40,172 bases of DNA from Actinomycetes bacterium (lineage in GTDB: Bacteria > Actinomycetota > Actinomycetes > Mycobacteriales > Mycobacteriaceae): assembly GCA_022601275.1 (NCBI GenBank), contig JAHZIT010000180.1:1-40172 (forward strand), read 5' to 3'. The notes under the pieces are model-generated. The model searched no databases and had not been told where the DNA came from. It saw only the letters and a list, made by a program, of their open reading frames with translations. A program made the translations under genes and the position numbers. Positions within the stretch are counted from its first letter, which is position 1, and the number at the start of each line of letters is the position of its first letter. Positions 1 to 8,781 of this stretch are shown here, in pieces.

Positions 1-31
1 CCCCGCCTGGGACTGGGGAAGGCGGTGAACC

Positions 32-907
32 TCAGCGCCGCTTGGGATGCGGTCGCAACGCCCGGGTGAACAGCACGTTCACCCGCTTCATCGTCACGCT
101 GTAGGGCAACCAAAGGAGGCGCTTGAACAGGTAGAGGGCGCGAATGTCCGACGAGGTGTAGATCAGGAACCGGTTGCGGACCACACCGCGCAAAATCTTG
201 TCCGCGGCGACCTCTGGAGACACCGCGTGCCCGCCGAAACGGTTCGTCCAGAACTTCACACGCGGATGCTCGCGGTCCACACCCGCGATATGAAGCGATT
301 CCACCAGGGGCGTTTTCACTGCTCCGGGCACCGCCACCGAAACGCCGATGCTGTGCCGGTGTAAGTCGAAGCGCAACACCTCAGACAACCCGATCAGCCC
401 GTACTTGCTGGCGGAGTATGCAGCGTGCCAGGGCAAGGCCACCAGGCCGGCCGCCGACGAGACGTTCACCAACTGCCCGCCGCGACCTGCCGCCATCATC
501 GGCGGAATAAACGTCTCGATGACGTGGATCGGCCCCATCAGGTTGATGTCGATCATGGACTTCCAGTGGTGATGGGTGAGCTGATCCACGGTGCCCCATG
601 CCGACACTCCGGCGATGTTCATCACCAAATCCATCGGATGTTGGTTGGTGTGGATGTCGGCGGCGAAACCGGCGACCTCGTGATAGTCGGCGATGTCCAG
701 AGCCCGGTACGCGACGACGGCGCCACCCAGCGAGCGCGCGTCGGCCACCGTCATCTCGAGTCCTTCAGAGTCTCGATCGGTCAGGTAGAGCTCAGCGCCC
801 TGGGCAGCCAGCTTCAACGCAACCGCGCGCCCAATTCCGCTGGCGGCGCCGGTGAGAAGGCACCGCTTGCCGGAAAAACCTCCGTCGAACACACCCTGCC
901 GCGCCAT
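32..907 (-). CDS. Short-chain dehydrogenase/reductase (Rv3057c-like)
   Basis: NAD(P)-dependent classical SDR of 291 aa. Visible motifs are the cofactor-binding TGAASGIG (residues 19-26), NIAG (97-100) in place of NNAG, the catalytic Ser near 150 and YSASK with Tyr164 and Lys168. I chose the ATG at 907; the open frame continues to 952, but that would place the start inside the preceding tetR gene. The start lies 10 bp after the tetR stop, so the two are probably cotranscribed. The SDR-TetR pair diverging from CYP136 is the arrangement I know from M. tuberculosis Rv3057c-Rv3058c-Rv3059. That suggests the SDR oxidises or reduces an alcohol/ketone connected with the P450 product. The substrate is unknown. 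Confidence 0.9.
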   Translation of the reverse strand: MARQGVFDGGFSGKRCLLTGAASGIGRAVALKLAAQGAELYLTDRDSEGLEMTVADARSLGGAVVAYRALDIADYHEVAGFAADIHTNQHPMDLVMNIAGVSAWGTVDQLTHHHWKSMIDINLMGPIHVIETFIPPMMAAGRGGQLVNVSSAAGLVALPWHAAYSASKYGLIGLSEVLRFDLHRHSIGVSVAVPGAVKTPLVESLHIAGVDREHPRVKFWTNRFGGHAVSPEVAADKILRGVVRNRFLIYTSSDIRALYLFKRLLWLPYSVTMKRVNVLFTRALRPHPKRR

Positions 908-917
908 GACGGCGACA

Positions 918-1553
918 CTACTGGTCGCAGTCGGCCCCGCCCCACAGGGCACAGTGCCACAGCTGCTCGACGATCTCGACGGCGCCGGCGGGATCCTGAT
1001 TGCGGCCCACGAACGCGCTGTCCTGCGCGAGCGTCATGGACGTCACCGCAGTCAACGTGCGCACCAGTGCGGTGAGATCGCCGGACACCGGGTGCGAACC
1101 GGAGTCGTCCTTGACCAGCCCGACGATCTTGTCGATCACGGTGTCCTGAAAGTCGTCCATGATCTCGCGAATCTGGGCGTCGGTGCTTCGGGCCAGATTG
1201 CAGGCGCTCATGATCGGATCGTGCGCGGAGAACACGATGGCGGCATAGCCGACCATCCGTTTGGCAAAATCCGATGGCGACTCCCCCGACTCACGCGGCG
1301 CGAAGTCGTGGGTGAGCTTGTCGAGTTCGGCCATGGCCTCGGCGAGAATCACCGCGAGCACCGCGTATTTGGAGTCGAAGTAGAAGTAGAAGCCGGATCG
1401 CGCGACGCCGGCGCGCTCGCTGATGGTGCTGACGGAAAGGTCGGAAAACGAGCGTTCCTGAAGTAATTCACGGACCGCACCGATGATCGCCTCGCGTTGC
1501 CGGTCGCCGCGACTGCGGCGCTCCTCGGGAGGACGTGATGGTTCGGCGGTCAT
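918..1553 (-). CDS. TetR-family transcriptional regulator (Rv3058c-like)
   Basis: A regulator of about 211 aa. The N-terminal helix-turn-helix is visible as the stretch running through SVSTISERAGVARSGFYFYF, typical of TetR proteins, followed by an all-helical ligand-binding region. Possible starts are ATG 1553 (GAAGG nine bases upstream), ATG 1571 (GGAG nine bases upstream) and TTG 1586. I prefer 1553; 1571 is nearly as good. It is divergent from cyp136, and a perfect inverted repeat lies between them at 1591-1610. It is therefore probably a local repressor of itself, the downstream SDR and cyp136. The ligand is unknown. Confidence 0.88.
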   Translation of the reverse strand: MTAEPSRPPEERRSRGDRQREAIIGAVRELLQERSFSDLSVSTISERAGVARSGFYFYFDSKYAVLAVILAEAMAELDKLTHDFAPRESGESPSDFAKRMVGYAAIVFSAHDPIMSACNLARSTDAQIREIMDDFQDTVIDKIVGLVKDDSGSHPVSGDLTALVRTLTAVTSMTLAQDSAFVGRNQDPAGAVEIVEQLWHCALWGGADCDQ

Positions 1554-1590
1554 GGCAGTAGACCTTCGCATCGCGACTCGCTCCAATCAA

Positions 1591-1610
1591 AACTTGACAT
1601 GCGTCAAGTT
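1591..1610. promoter_or_regulatory. Inverted repeat, probable TetR operator in the cyp136 divergent promoter
   Basis: Two perfect 8-bp arms, AACTTGAC and GTCAAGTT, flank a 4-bp centre (ATGC). The repeat lies between the divergent tetR and cyp136 genes. It contains TTGACA (1594-1599), which could serve as a -35 element toward cyp136, although no convincing -10 at normal spacing was found. The size and symmetry fit a TetR dimer site; binding is inferred. Confidence 0.6.
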
Positions 1611-1673
1611 CGGCGATCAGGATAACGAGTAAGGGTGACATCCACCACAGCTTTCCTTTCCCAGGAGCGTTCG

Positions 1674-3155
1674 ATGGCGACGATCAACACCAAGGATTAT
1701 TTGCTTGACCAGGCGAAACGACGCTTGAGGCCGACGCCGGTCACGATCCCGGGCATGGGCGCGCTGGAGAAGCGGCTGCTTGAGCACGAATGGAAGGAGA
1801 TCGTCCTGGCCGAGGCCCCTGCGGGCAGCGGCCTCAAAACCGTGCGAGGCGACAACGGACTGCCTGTGCTCGGGCACATGATCGAGTTGTTCCGCGGCGG
1901 TCCGGACTATGTCCTCCAGCTTTACCGCCAGCACGGGCCGATCCACTTTGCCCACTCGCCAGTGCTACCGGCCGTCATTGCGCTGGGCCCCGATGCCACC
2001 CAGGCGGTGTTCTCCAATCGCAACAAGGACTTCTCCCAGAAGGCGTGGGATCCCGTCATCGGACCGTTCTTCACAGGCGGTCTCATGTTGCGCGACTTCG
2101 ACGACCACATGTACCACCGCCGGATCATGCAGGAGGCATTCACCCGCAGCAGATTGACCGGATACGTCGAGCACATCGATGCCGTCGCCTCGTCGGTGAT
2201 CGCCAATGACTGGGTGGCCGACGATCCGCGATTCCTGTTTCACCCGGCGGTCAAGGAGCTGACCCTCGATATCGCGTCGGTCGTGTTCATGGGCCACGAG
2301 GCCGGCACCGACAAGGAACTGGTTACCACCGTCAACAAGGCATTCACCACCACCACGCGAGCCGGAAATGCGATCGTGCGCAAGCCGGTGCCTCCGCTGC
2401 AATGGTGGCGTGGCATCCGCGCACGCAAGACACTCGAGAACTACTTCAACGCGCGTATCGCCGAGAAGCGGCGGTCCGAGAGCACCGATATGTTCAGCGT
2501 GCTGTGTCATTCGCAGGACGAGGACGGCCAGAGTTTCACCGACCAGGACGTGGTCAGCCACATGATCTTCCTGATGATGGCCGCGCACGACACGTCGACG
2601 TCCACGCTGACGACGATGGCCTACCACCTGGCGGCCAACCCGCAGTGGCAGGACCGGTGCCGCGAAGAATCCGAGCGGATCGGCGACGGCCCGCTCGATA
2701 TCGAAGCCCTGGAGAAGCTTGAGACTTACGACCTGGTGATCAACGAAGCGTTGCGGATGGTGACCCCGCTGCCGTTCAACTTCCGTCAGACGGTCCGAGA
2801 CACCGACTTGATGGGTTTCCACATCCCCGCCGATACCGCGATCATGACCTGGCCGTCGATCAACCATCGGTTGCCCGAGTTGTGGACCGATCCGGAGAAG
2901 TTCGATCCAGCGCGGTTCGCCGAACCTCGCAACGAGCACAAGAGCCATCGCTACGCGTTCGCCCCGTTCGGCGGCGGCGCACACAAATGCATCGGCATGG
3001 TGTTCGGTCAGCTGGAGATCAAGACCGTGATGCACCGACTGCTGCGCAAGTACCGGCTGGAGCTGGTCCGTCCGGGCTACCAACCGCACTACGACCACGG
3101 CGGCATGGCGGTTCCCATCGATGGCATGCCGATCGTGTTGCGTCCCCTGCACTGA
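1674..3155 (+). CDS. cyp136: Cytochrome P450, CYP136 family
   Basis: Heme monooxygenase of 493 aa. The start ATG 1674 has AGGAG six bases upstream; an in-frame ATG at 1635 lacks a comparable site. P450 landmarks are all present: the I-helix AAHDTST with Asp306-Thr307, ExxR (Glu358, Arg361), and the heme loop FAPFGGGAHKCIG with Cys439 as the iron ligand. The N terminus (MATINTKDYLLDQAKRR) and overall sequence match what I remember of M. tuberculosis CYP136 (Rv3059), including its divergent TetR and SDR neighbours. The physiological substrate of CYP136 is not established to my knowledge; a sterol-like or other hydrophobic substrate is only a guess. Confidence 0.93.
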   Translation: MATINTKDYLLDQAKRRLRPTPVTIPGMGALEKRLLEHEWKEIVLAEAPAGSGLKTVRGDNGLPVLGHMIELFRGGPDYVLQLYRQHGPIHFAHSPVLPAVIALGPDATQAVFSNRNKDFSQKAWDPVIGPFFTGGLMLRDFDDHMYHRRIMQEAFTRSRLTGYVEHIDAVASSVIANDWVADDPRFLFHPAVKELTLDIASVVFMGHEAGTDKELVTTVNKAFTTTTRAGNAIVRKPVPPLQWWRGIRARKTLENYFNARIAEKRRSESTDMFSVLCHSQDEDGQSFTDQDVVSHMIFLMMAAHDTSTSTLTTMAYHLAANPQWQDRCREESERIGDGPLDIEALEKLETYDLVINEALRMVTPLPFNFRQTVRDTDLMGFHIPADTAIMTWPSINHRLPELWTDPEKFDPARFAEPRNEHKSHRYAFAPFGGGAHKCIGMVFGQLEIKTVMHRLLRKYRLELVRPGYQPHYDHGGMAVPIDGMPIVLRPLH

Positions 3156-3304
3156 CGTCTTGCCGCCGCAACGGTCGGGCGCACCCGCATCCGGGAACGA
3201 ATTGCTGTCGCGGCGCTTCAATCCGAGGCCGGCCGGACCCGAGGTTCGAAGGTGACATCTTTCGGTAAGGCTTCGGGGTTGCCCGCGCAGGTAGTTTGGT
3301 CGCT

Positions 3305-4849
3305 ATGACCCCCCCGGGCACCAAAGCATTGGGCGGCATCGCGGCGGCCGCCGTCTCGGTCGGCGTAGCGCAATTGGTCAGCGCCGTGTTCGGACGACAA
3401 GCCGACGTCCGTACCGCGGCCGGGTCTGCGGTGATCGACTTGACCCCTGCCCCGGTCAAGGAATGGGCCATCGAGACCTTCGGTACCGCCGACAAGCTGG
3501 TGCTGAGCGTGCTCGTGCTGGTGGTGATCGGGGTGATCGCCGCAGTCGCGGGGCTCGCCGAGTCTGTCCGTAGACCGCTGGGCAGTGCCATGATCGTGAC
3601 CACCGGCGTAGCCGGTTGCGCCGCAGTCCTGTCCCGCGCAGAAGCGACGTTGGTCGACATCGTGCCGACGGTGGTGGGCACTGCGTGCGGAGTGCTCGTG
3701 CTGCGCCTGTTGGTCTCGGGCCGATTCAGCGACGCTCGGGAGAGCGATGTTCACGACGGTCCGGCCGCCGGCGATGAACCCGACCGCGGCAGACGCCTGT
3801 CCTTGCTGACGCTGGGTTTCCTTGCCGCTGGGGCGGCCAGCGGTGTCGCAGGTGCGGTGATCTCCAGGCTCACCTCCTCGGTCGCGGGCGATCGACAGGC
3901 GTTCGCGCTGCCCCGCGTCGATGTCCCCGCACCTCCTATCCCGGCGTCGGTGCAGCCCAAAGGTGTTGCCCTGCCATCTTTCATCACCAGTAACTCCGAC
4001 TTTTACCGCATTGATACCGCGCTGCGAGTGCCCCAGCTCAGCCGCACCGATTGGCAGCTGCGGATTCACGGCATGGTGGACCGCGAAGTCACCTACAAAT
4101 TCGAGGATCTCGACCGTTTCGATGCCGTGGCAGAAGTAGTGACGCTGACCTGCGTTTCCAATCCCGTGGGCGGGGAACTCATTTCGAACGCGACATGGAC
4201 CGGCTACCGGGTCCGGGATCTGCTCGCCGAAGCCGGCGTGCAATCCGACGCAGACATGGTGCTGTCGAAGTCCACCGACGGGTGGACCGCCGGCACGCCC
4301 GTCGAGGCACTCACCGCAGACAACGCGATGCTCGCCATCGGCATGAACGGCGAGCCGCTGCCCGTCGAGCACGGATACCCGGCCCGACTGATCGTTCCCG
4401 GCCTGTACGGCTACGTATCGGCCACCAAGTGGGTGGTCGACCTGGAGGTGACCCGCTTCGACCGGGCGCAGGCGTACTGGACGCGGCGGGGTTGGTCGGC
4501 GCGGGGGCCGATCAAGACCGAGTCCCGCATCGATGTGCCACGAGCCGGACAAGACGTGCCCACCGGGCCGGTGAAGTTCGGCGGAGTCGCGTGGGCCCAA
4601 GACCGCGGGGTCCGCGACGTCGAGGTCCAGATCGATGACGGCGACTGGCAGCCGGCCGAGTTGGGCGATAGCTACTCCAACGCCACCTGGCGACTGTGGA
4701 GCTTCGACTGGGAAGCACGCGAGCCCGGGGTTCACAAGATCACCGTGCGCGCCACCGACAACACGGGGTACACCCAGACGTCCGAGCGGGCCGCCCCGGC
4801 GCCCGACGGCGCGACCGGCTGGCACTCGATCACGTTCGCTGTTCGCTGA
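3305..4849 (+). CDS. Membrane-anchored sulfite-oxidase-family molybdopterin oxidoreductase
   Basis: A 514-aa protein with about five N-terminal membrane helices in the first ~190 residues. A sulfite-oxidase/YedY-type molybdopterin domain follows (from about residue 225), then a Mo-co dimerisation-like C-terminal domain. The probable molybdenum ligand is Cys283 in LTCVSNPVGG. Helix five is preceded by Arg163-Arg164 (RRLSLLTLGFLAAGAA), a twin-arginine-like motif. The catalytic domain after it is therefore probably exported folded through Tat. Start ATG 3305 was chosen over TTG 3296. The electron partner and substrate are unknown; no heme or quinone-binding partner is adjacent. Confidence 0.85.
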   Translation: MTPPGTKALGGIAAAAVSVGVAQLVSAVFGRQADVRTAAGSAVIDLTPAPVKEWAIETFGTADKLVLSVLVLVVIGVIAAVAGLAESVRRPLGSAMIVTTGVAGCAAVLSRAEATLVDIVPTVVGTACGVLVLRLLVSGRFSDARESDVHDGPAAGDEPDRGRRLSLLTLGFLAAGAASGVAGAVISRLTSSVAGDRQAFALPRVDVPAPPIPASVQPKGVALPSFITSNSDFYRIDTALRVPQLSRTDWQLRIHGMVDREVTYKFEDLDRFDAVAEVVTLTCVSNPVGGELISNATWTGYRVRDLLAEAGVQSDADMVLSKSTDGWTAGTPVEALTADNAMLAIGMNGEPLPVEHGYPARLIVPGLYGYVSATKWVVDLEVTRFDRAQAYWTRRGWSARGPIKTESRIDVPRAGQDVPTGPVKFGGVAWAQDRGVRDVEVQIDDGDWQPAELGDSYSNATWRLWSFDWEAREPGVHKITVRATDNTGYTQTSERAAPAPDGATGWHSITFAVR

Positions 4850-5052
4850 GCTGCCTCGACTCCTTCACCGAATCGGCAGTTGAGCGGGCCCGCAGTACTA
4901 CCTTCGCTCGGTGCGAGCAGTGTCGGCGGATGTCGGCACTGAATGCTCATGAAAGCGGGTTTCGCCACATCCCCGGCTGGTCCGGTGCAAGGATCAGCGA
5001 GCGCAGTTCATCAAGGGCAGAGCGCACAGTCGAGCCAAGCAGGGAGAGACCC

Positions 5053-7338
5053 GTGGCCACACCCACCGCCACACCGTCGGACCACATCGAGGAACATCGG
5101 GGCGACATCACCTACATCCGCACCGATAAAGATCTGCCTCCCGTGGCGATCATCGACCGCTCACCGATCAAGACCAAGCACAAGATCGTCTTCGCGGCCA
5201 TTGCCTTGATCGGGGCGTTCGCCTGGGCAGTGATCGCATTCTTCCGGGGCGAAACGGTCAACGCGGTCTGGTTCGTCCTTGCCGCGATCTGCACTTACGT
5301 TATCGGCTTCCGTTTCTATGCCCGCCTCATCGAGTTGAAGGTGGTCCGTCCGCGCGACGACAAGGCAACCCCGGCAGAGGCTTTCGAAAACGCCACCGAC
5401 TACATGCCGACCGACCGCCGCGTCCTGTTCGGTCACCATTTCGCCGCCATCGCCGGCGCAGGGCCGCTCGTCGGGCCGGTGCTGGCCATGCAGATGGGCT
5501 ACCTCCCGGGCACGATCTGGATCATCATCGGCGCGGTGGTCGCCGGATGTGTGCAGGACTACCTGGTGCTGTCGATCTCAGTGCGCCGGCGCGGCCGCTC
5601 GTTGGGACAGATGGCGCGCGACGAACTCGGTACCGTCGGTGGCGCTGCCGCCATCGTCGGCGTGCTCGTCATCATGGTGATCCTGCTCGCCGTACTGGCA
5701 CTGGTCGTGGTCAACGCACTGGCCGAGAGTCCGTGGGGCGTCTTCTCGATCGCGATGACGATTCCGATCGCCATCTTCATGGGTCTGTACCTGCGTTTCC
5801 TACGGCCGGGCAAGGTCTCGGAAGTCTCTCTGATCGGGGTGGCCCTGCTCCTCCTCGCCGTCGCCTCGGGCGGCTGGGTTGTCGAAACAGCCTGGGGGAA
5901 CGAGTGGTTCACCCTGTCGAAGGTGACGCTGTCGTGGTGCATCATCATCTACGGCCTGGCAGCGTCGGTGTTGCCGGTGTGGTTGCTGCTCGCCCCCCGT
6001 GACTACCTGTCGACGTTCATGAAGGTCGGCACGATCGCGCTGCTGGCAGTCGGCATCGTGATCGCCCGGCCGATCATGGAGGCACCGGCGGTCTCGTCAT
6101 TCGCCACCAGTGGCACCGGCCCCGTCTTTGCCGGCTCGCTGTTCCCCTTCCTGTTCATCACCATCGCGTGCGGGGCACTGTCCGGCTTTCACGCGCTGAT
6201 CTCGTCGGGCACCACGCCAAAGCTGCTGGAGAAGGAAAGCCAGATGCGGCTGATCGGCTACGGCGGAATGCTGACCGAGTCGTTCGTCGCGATCATGGCT
6301 CTGATCACGGCAGCCATCATCAATCAGCATCTGTACTTCACCATGAACGCGCCGGTCGCCTCGACGGGCACCACGCCACAGACCGCGGCCGACTACGTCA
6401 ACGGATTGGGCCTCTCGGGACCCCCGATCACCGCTGAGGAGATCAGCGACGCCGCCGAGAGCGTCGGCGAGGAGACCATCGTGGCGCGGACCGGCGGCGC
6501 GCCCACGCTGGCATTCGGCATGTCGGAAGTCCTGCACCAGGTCTTCGGGGGCGCGAGCCTGAAGGCTTTCTGGTATCACTTCGCCATCATGTTCGAGGCG
6601 TTGTTCATCCTGACCACGGTCGACGCCGGTACCCGCGTCGCGCGCTTCATGCTCTCCGACGGCCTGGCCAACCTCGGCGGTCCGCTCAAGAAGCTGAGCA
6701 ACCCGAGCTGGCGAATCGGCGCCTGGGCGTGCAGCATCATCGTTGTCGCAGCCTGGGGAGGCATTCTGCTGATGGGCGTCACTGATCCGCTGGGCGGCAT
6801 CAACACGCTGTTCCCGCTCTTCGGCATCGCCAACCAATTGCTCGCCGCCATCGCACTGACCGTCGTGACGGTGGTGATCATCAAACGCGGTCTGCTCAAA
6901 TGGGCGTGGATCCCCGGAGTGCCACTGCTATGGGACCTCACGGTCACGATGACGGCGTCATGGCAGAAGATCTTCTCCGGCGATCCCAGAGTCGGTTACT
7001 GGACCCAGCACTTTCAGTACCGCAACGCCAAGGAGGCCGGCGAAACCAGCTTCGGTGCAGCCGAAGACGCCGGACAGCTCGACGCGGTGATCCGCAATAC
7101 CTTCATCCAGGGAACCCTGTCGATCATCTTCGCGGTGGTGGTGATCATCGTGGTGGCGGCCGGGGTAACCATGGCGTACAACGCGATTCGCGGCCAAGCA
7201 GCACCGCTGACCGAGGACGAACCGGAGCCGTCGCGACATTTCGCACCGTCGGGCATGTTCGCCACGAAAGCCGAGAAGGAGGTACAGAAGCAATGGGACG
7301 CGCTACCAAGGGGGCACGGCACATCGTCGGCCAGATAG
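5053..7338 (+). CDS. cstA: CstA-family carbon-starvation transporter
   Basis: Polytopic inner-membrane protein of 761 aa with many hydrophobic helices. It has the CstA signature near the N terminus (FGHHFAAIAGAGPLVGPVLAMQMGYLPG) and the PLWDLTVT-like C-terminal part. The open frame extends far upstream, but GTG 5053 has AGGGAG just before it and gives the usual family length (M. tuberculosis Rv3063 is similar). CstA proteins were named as peptide transporters; E. coli CstA and its relative BtsT take up pyruvate. The 3' end overlaps the ybdD-like gene, the usual partner. Proton-coupled uptake of pyruvate or a similar small carbon source is the best inference. Confidence 0.93.
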   Translation: MATPTATPSDHIEEHRGDITYIRTDKDLPPVAIIDRSPIKTKHKIVFAAIALIGAFAWAVIAFFRGETVNAVWFVLAAICTYVIGFRFYARLIELKVVRPRDDKATPAEAFENATDYMPTDRRVLFGHHFAAIAGAGPLVGPVLAMQMGYLPGTIWIIIGAVVAGCVQDYLVLSISVRRRGRSLGQMARDELGTVGGAAAIVGVLVIMVILLAVLALVVVNALAESPWGVFSIAMTIPIAIFMGLYLRFLRPGKVSEVSLIGVALLLLAVASGGWVVETAWGNEWFTLSKVTLSWCIIIYGLAASVLPVWLLLAPRDYLSTFMKVGTIALLAVGIVIARPIMEAPAVSSFATSGTGPVFAGSLFPFLFITIACGALSGFHALISSGTTPKLLEKESQMRLIGYGGMLTESFVAIMALITAAIINQHLYFTMNAPVASTGTTPQTAADYVNGLGLSGPPITAEEISDAAESVGEETIVARTGGAPTLAFGMSEVLHQVFGGASLKAFWYHFAIMFEALFILTTVDAGTRVARFMLSDGLANLGGPLKKLSNPSWRIGAWACSIIVVAAWGGILLMGVTDPLGGINTLFPLFGIANQLLAAIALTVVTVVIIKRGLLKWAWIPGVPLLWDLTVTMTASWQKIFSGDPRVGYWTQHFQYRNAKEAGETSFGAAEDAGQLDAVIRNTFIQGTLSIIFAVVVIIVVAAGVTMAYNAIRGQAAPLTEDEPEPSRHFAPSGMFATKAEKEVQKQWDALPRGHGTSSAR

Positions 7339-7496
7339 TTTGGTACTGGAAGTCACTGATGGGAGACAACCACTATCAGCGCTACCTGGAGCACCACTCG
7401 CGAACGCATGCCGAGTCGACGGTCATCTCCGAACGCGAGTACTGGCGGCAACGCCATGCGCTAGCAGATTCCAATCCCGGCGCCCGCTGCTGCTGA
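7293..7496 (+). CDS. YbdD/YjiX-like (DUF466) small protein
   Basis: A 67-aa protein starting at ATG 7293, inside the 3' end of cstA (46-bp overlap, different frame). It shows family traits: the aromatic motif VWYWKSLMGDNHYQRYLEHH, then SEREYWRQR and the terminal ARCC. In E. coli, ybdD follows cstA and yjiX follows btsT, and YbdD is needed for pyruvate uptake through CstA. This gene is therefore probably an accessory of the transporter. The Cys-Cys C terminus may bind metal or form a disulfide; that is speculation. It is too short and too overlapped to be found by length alone. Confidence 0.88.
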   Translation: MGRATKGARHIVGQIVWYWKSLMGDNHYQRYLEHHSRTHAESTVISEREYWRQRHALADSNPGARCC

Positions 7497-7500
7497 AATC

Positions 7501-7559
7501 CCGGCGATTTCGGCGTGGTTATCGACGCTGAGCGACGACAAGCACGCCGAAATCACCGG
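7501..7559. terminator. Long inverted repeat between convergent genes
   Basis: Arms 7501-7517 (CCGGCGATTTCGGCGTG) and 7543-7559 are complementary at 16 of 17 positions around a 25-nt loop. They lie just after the ybdD-like stop (7496) and before the LLM stop (7573). The position between convergent genes suggests a bidirectional transcription terminator. No T-run follows, as is common in mycobacteria. Confidence 0.6.
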
Positions 7560-7572
7560 TTCGGCAGGTGTG

Positions 7573-8625
7573 TCAGCCGATAGACGCGCGGTATTCGGTG
7601 ATGATCGGCTCGAGTTCGTCCGGCGTCGCCCCGTGCATGATCACCGCGTCCGCACCGTAGTCGAACTCCTCGCGTACGCGCTCCACGCACTGTTGTGCCG
7701 ATCCGGTGGCCGATGGCTCGAGCCATTCGTCGGGAATCAGGGTGGCGATGTGCTCGATCTGTTCCGCGGTGGCCTTGTGGTCGATCCCTCCTGCGATGGA
7801 CTGCACTGTCGCGTCGTCCCGGAAGCGTTGCAGCACTGAGGAATCCCAGCGGTTCGTGTTGACCAGCAGATCGCCGTAGCCCTGCAGATAGGTGGCCAGC
7901 CGGCCGACAGTCTTCTTCAGCCGCAGTTCCTCGGGCAGGTGGTCGCCGACGGTGGCCAGGCACGACCAGACGCGGACGCCATCGGGGTCGCGGCCGGCCT
8001 GCTCAGCGGCATCCTTGACGACCTTGACCGCGCGCTGCAGTGTCTCGGGGGTGAAGTAGGTGTGCAGGATGACGTCATCGAACTCGCGTCCACCCAAGGC
8101 CAGGGTCTGGGGACCGAATGCCACGATCGCCAACCGGATGTCCTCGTCGAAGCCCGAATCGAGGAACAGCACAGGGTACTTACCGATGGGCCCGTCGTGG
8201 TTGAAAATGACCTCGCCGTGCCACAGCCGCCGCATAACCTGTGCGAAGTCCTCCATCTGCGCGGTCGTCGCGGCCGGCACGCCGAATGCGCGATAGATCG
8301 CTGCGATGCCCCGCCCGATCCCCAGCGTGAAGCGGCCACCGGACAGCCGATGCATGGTGGTGGCCCACGAGCCAGTGATGAGCGGATGGCGAGTGTTGTG
8401 ATTCGTTGCCGCTGTGGCGATCTGCATCCGGCTGGTAACCGCGCACGCAGCGCCGACCAGGGAGGAGGCCTCCTTGGTGTTCCACCGCTCGGAGATGAAC
8501 CCGGTGCCGAAGCCCAGTTCCTCTCCCCGGCGGGCCTCATCCATCAGCGCGGCCGGACCCCCGTCACCGGCGCCCGCCAGCAGGTAGTAACCGAGTTCAT
8601 CGAGTTCTCGCTGTGCCATCCCCAT
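7573..8625 (-). CDS. LLM-class F420-dependent oxidoreductase
   Basis: Luciferase-like TIM-barrel protein of about 350 aa. Typical LLM features are the N-terminal GEELGFGTGFISERW, the loop ATAATNHNTRHPL, and the SGGRFTLGIGRG motif seen in F420-dependent family members. Start choices are GTG 8640, ATG 8625 and ATG 8619; GGAGGTG lies 12 bases before 8625, which I prefer. Such enzymes use reduced or oxidised coenzyme F420 for hydride transfer, and mycobacteria carry many with unknown substrates. It diverges from the acyl-CoA ligase gene over a ~150-bp gap. Involvement in lipid or steroid breakdown is a context inference only. Confidence 0.87.
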   Translation of the reverse strand: MGMAQRELDELGYYLLAGAGDGGPAALMDEARRGEELGFGTGFISERWNTKEASSLVGAACAVTSRMQIATAATNHNTRHPLITGSWATTMHRLSGGRFTLGIGRGIAAIYRAFGVPAATTAQMEDFAQVMRRLWHGEVIFNHDGPIGKYPVLFLDSGFDEDIRLAIVAFGPQTLALGGREFDDVILHTYFTPETLQRAVKVVKDAAEQAGRDPDGVRVWSCLATVGDHLPEELRLKKTVGRLATYLQGYGDLLVNTNRWDSSVLQRFRDDATVQSIAGGIDHKATAEQIEHIATLIPDEWLEPSATGSAQQCVERVREEFDYGADAVIMHGATPDELEPIITEYRASIG

Positions 8626-8781
8626 ACCAACAGTGTTCACCTCCCCTGCCGCGGCGGATCACCGAGTCGCCGACCGACTCTTGAGCGCGCGCAGAGTGCC
8701 GATGATTCCGGACGCCGCCGGCTACCTTTCCGCGGCCGGATAGAGTCCATAGCTGCCACCACACCAGCAATGGGAGGCCCT

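Noticed and set aside
3..25. Hairpin CCGCCT/AGGCGG after the first SDR stop
   Set aside because: Only a 6-bp stem with an 11-nt loop at the window edge; the context beyond the edge is unknown, so a terminator call is not justified.
1965..3221. A 418-codon minus-strand frame opposite cyp136
   Set aside because: Same reasoning: composition is typical of an antisense frame, while the plus-strand P450 has all expected motifs.
3218..4825. A 535-codon open frame on the minus strand
   Set aside because: It runs opposite the molybdoenzyme gene, has low-complexity Arg/Gly/His-rich composition and no family motifs. It is a high-GC shadow frame.
7939..8781. N-terminal extension of the acyl-CoA ligase frame
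   Set aside because: It is antisense to the LLM gene; the ligase similarity begins only after ATG 8782, which has a good ribosome-binding site.
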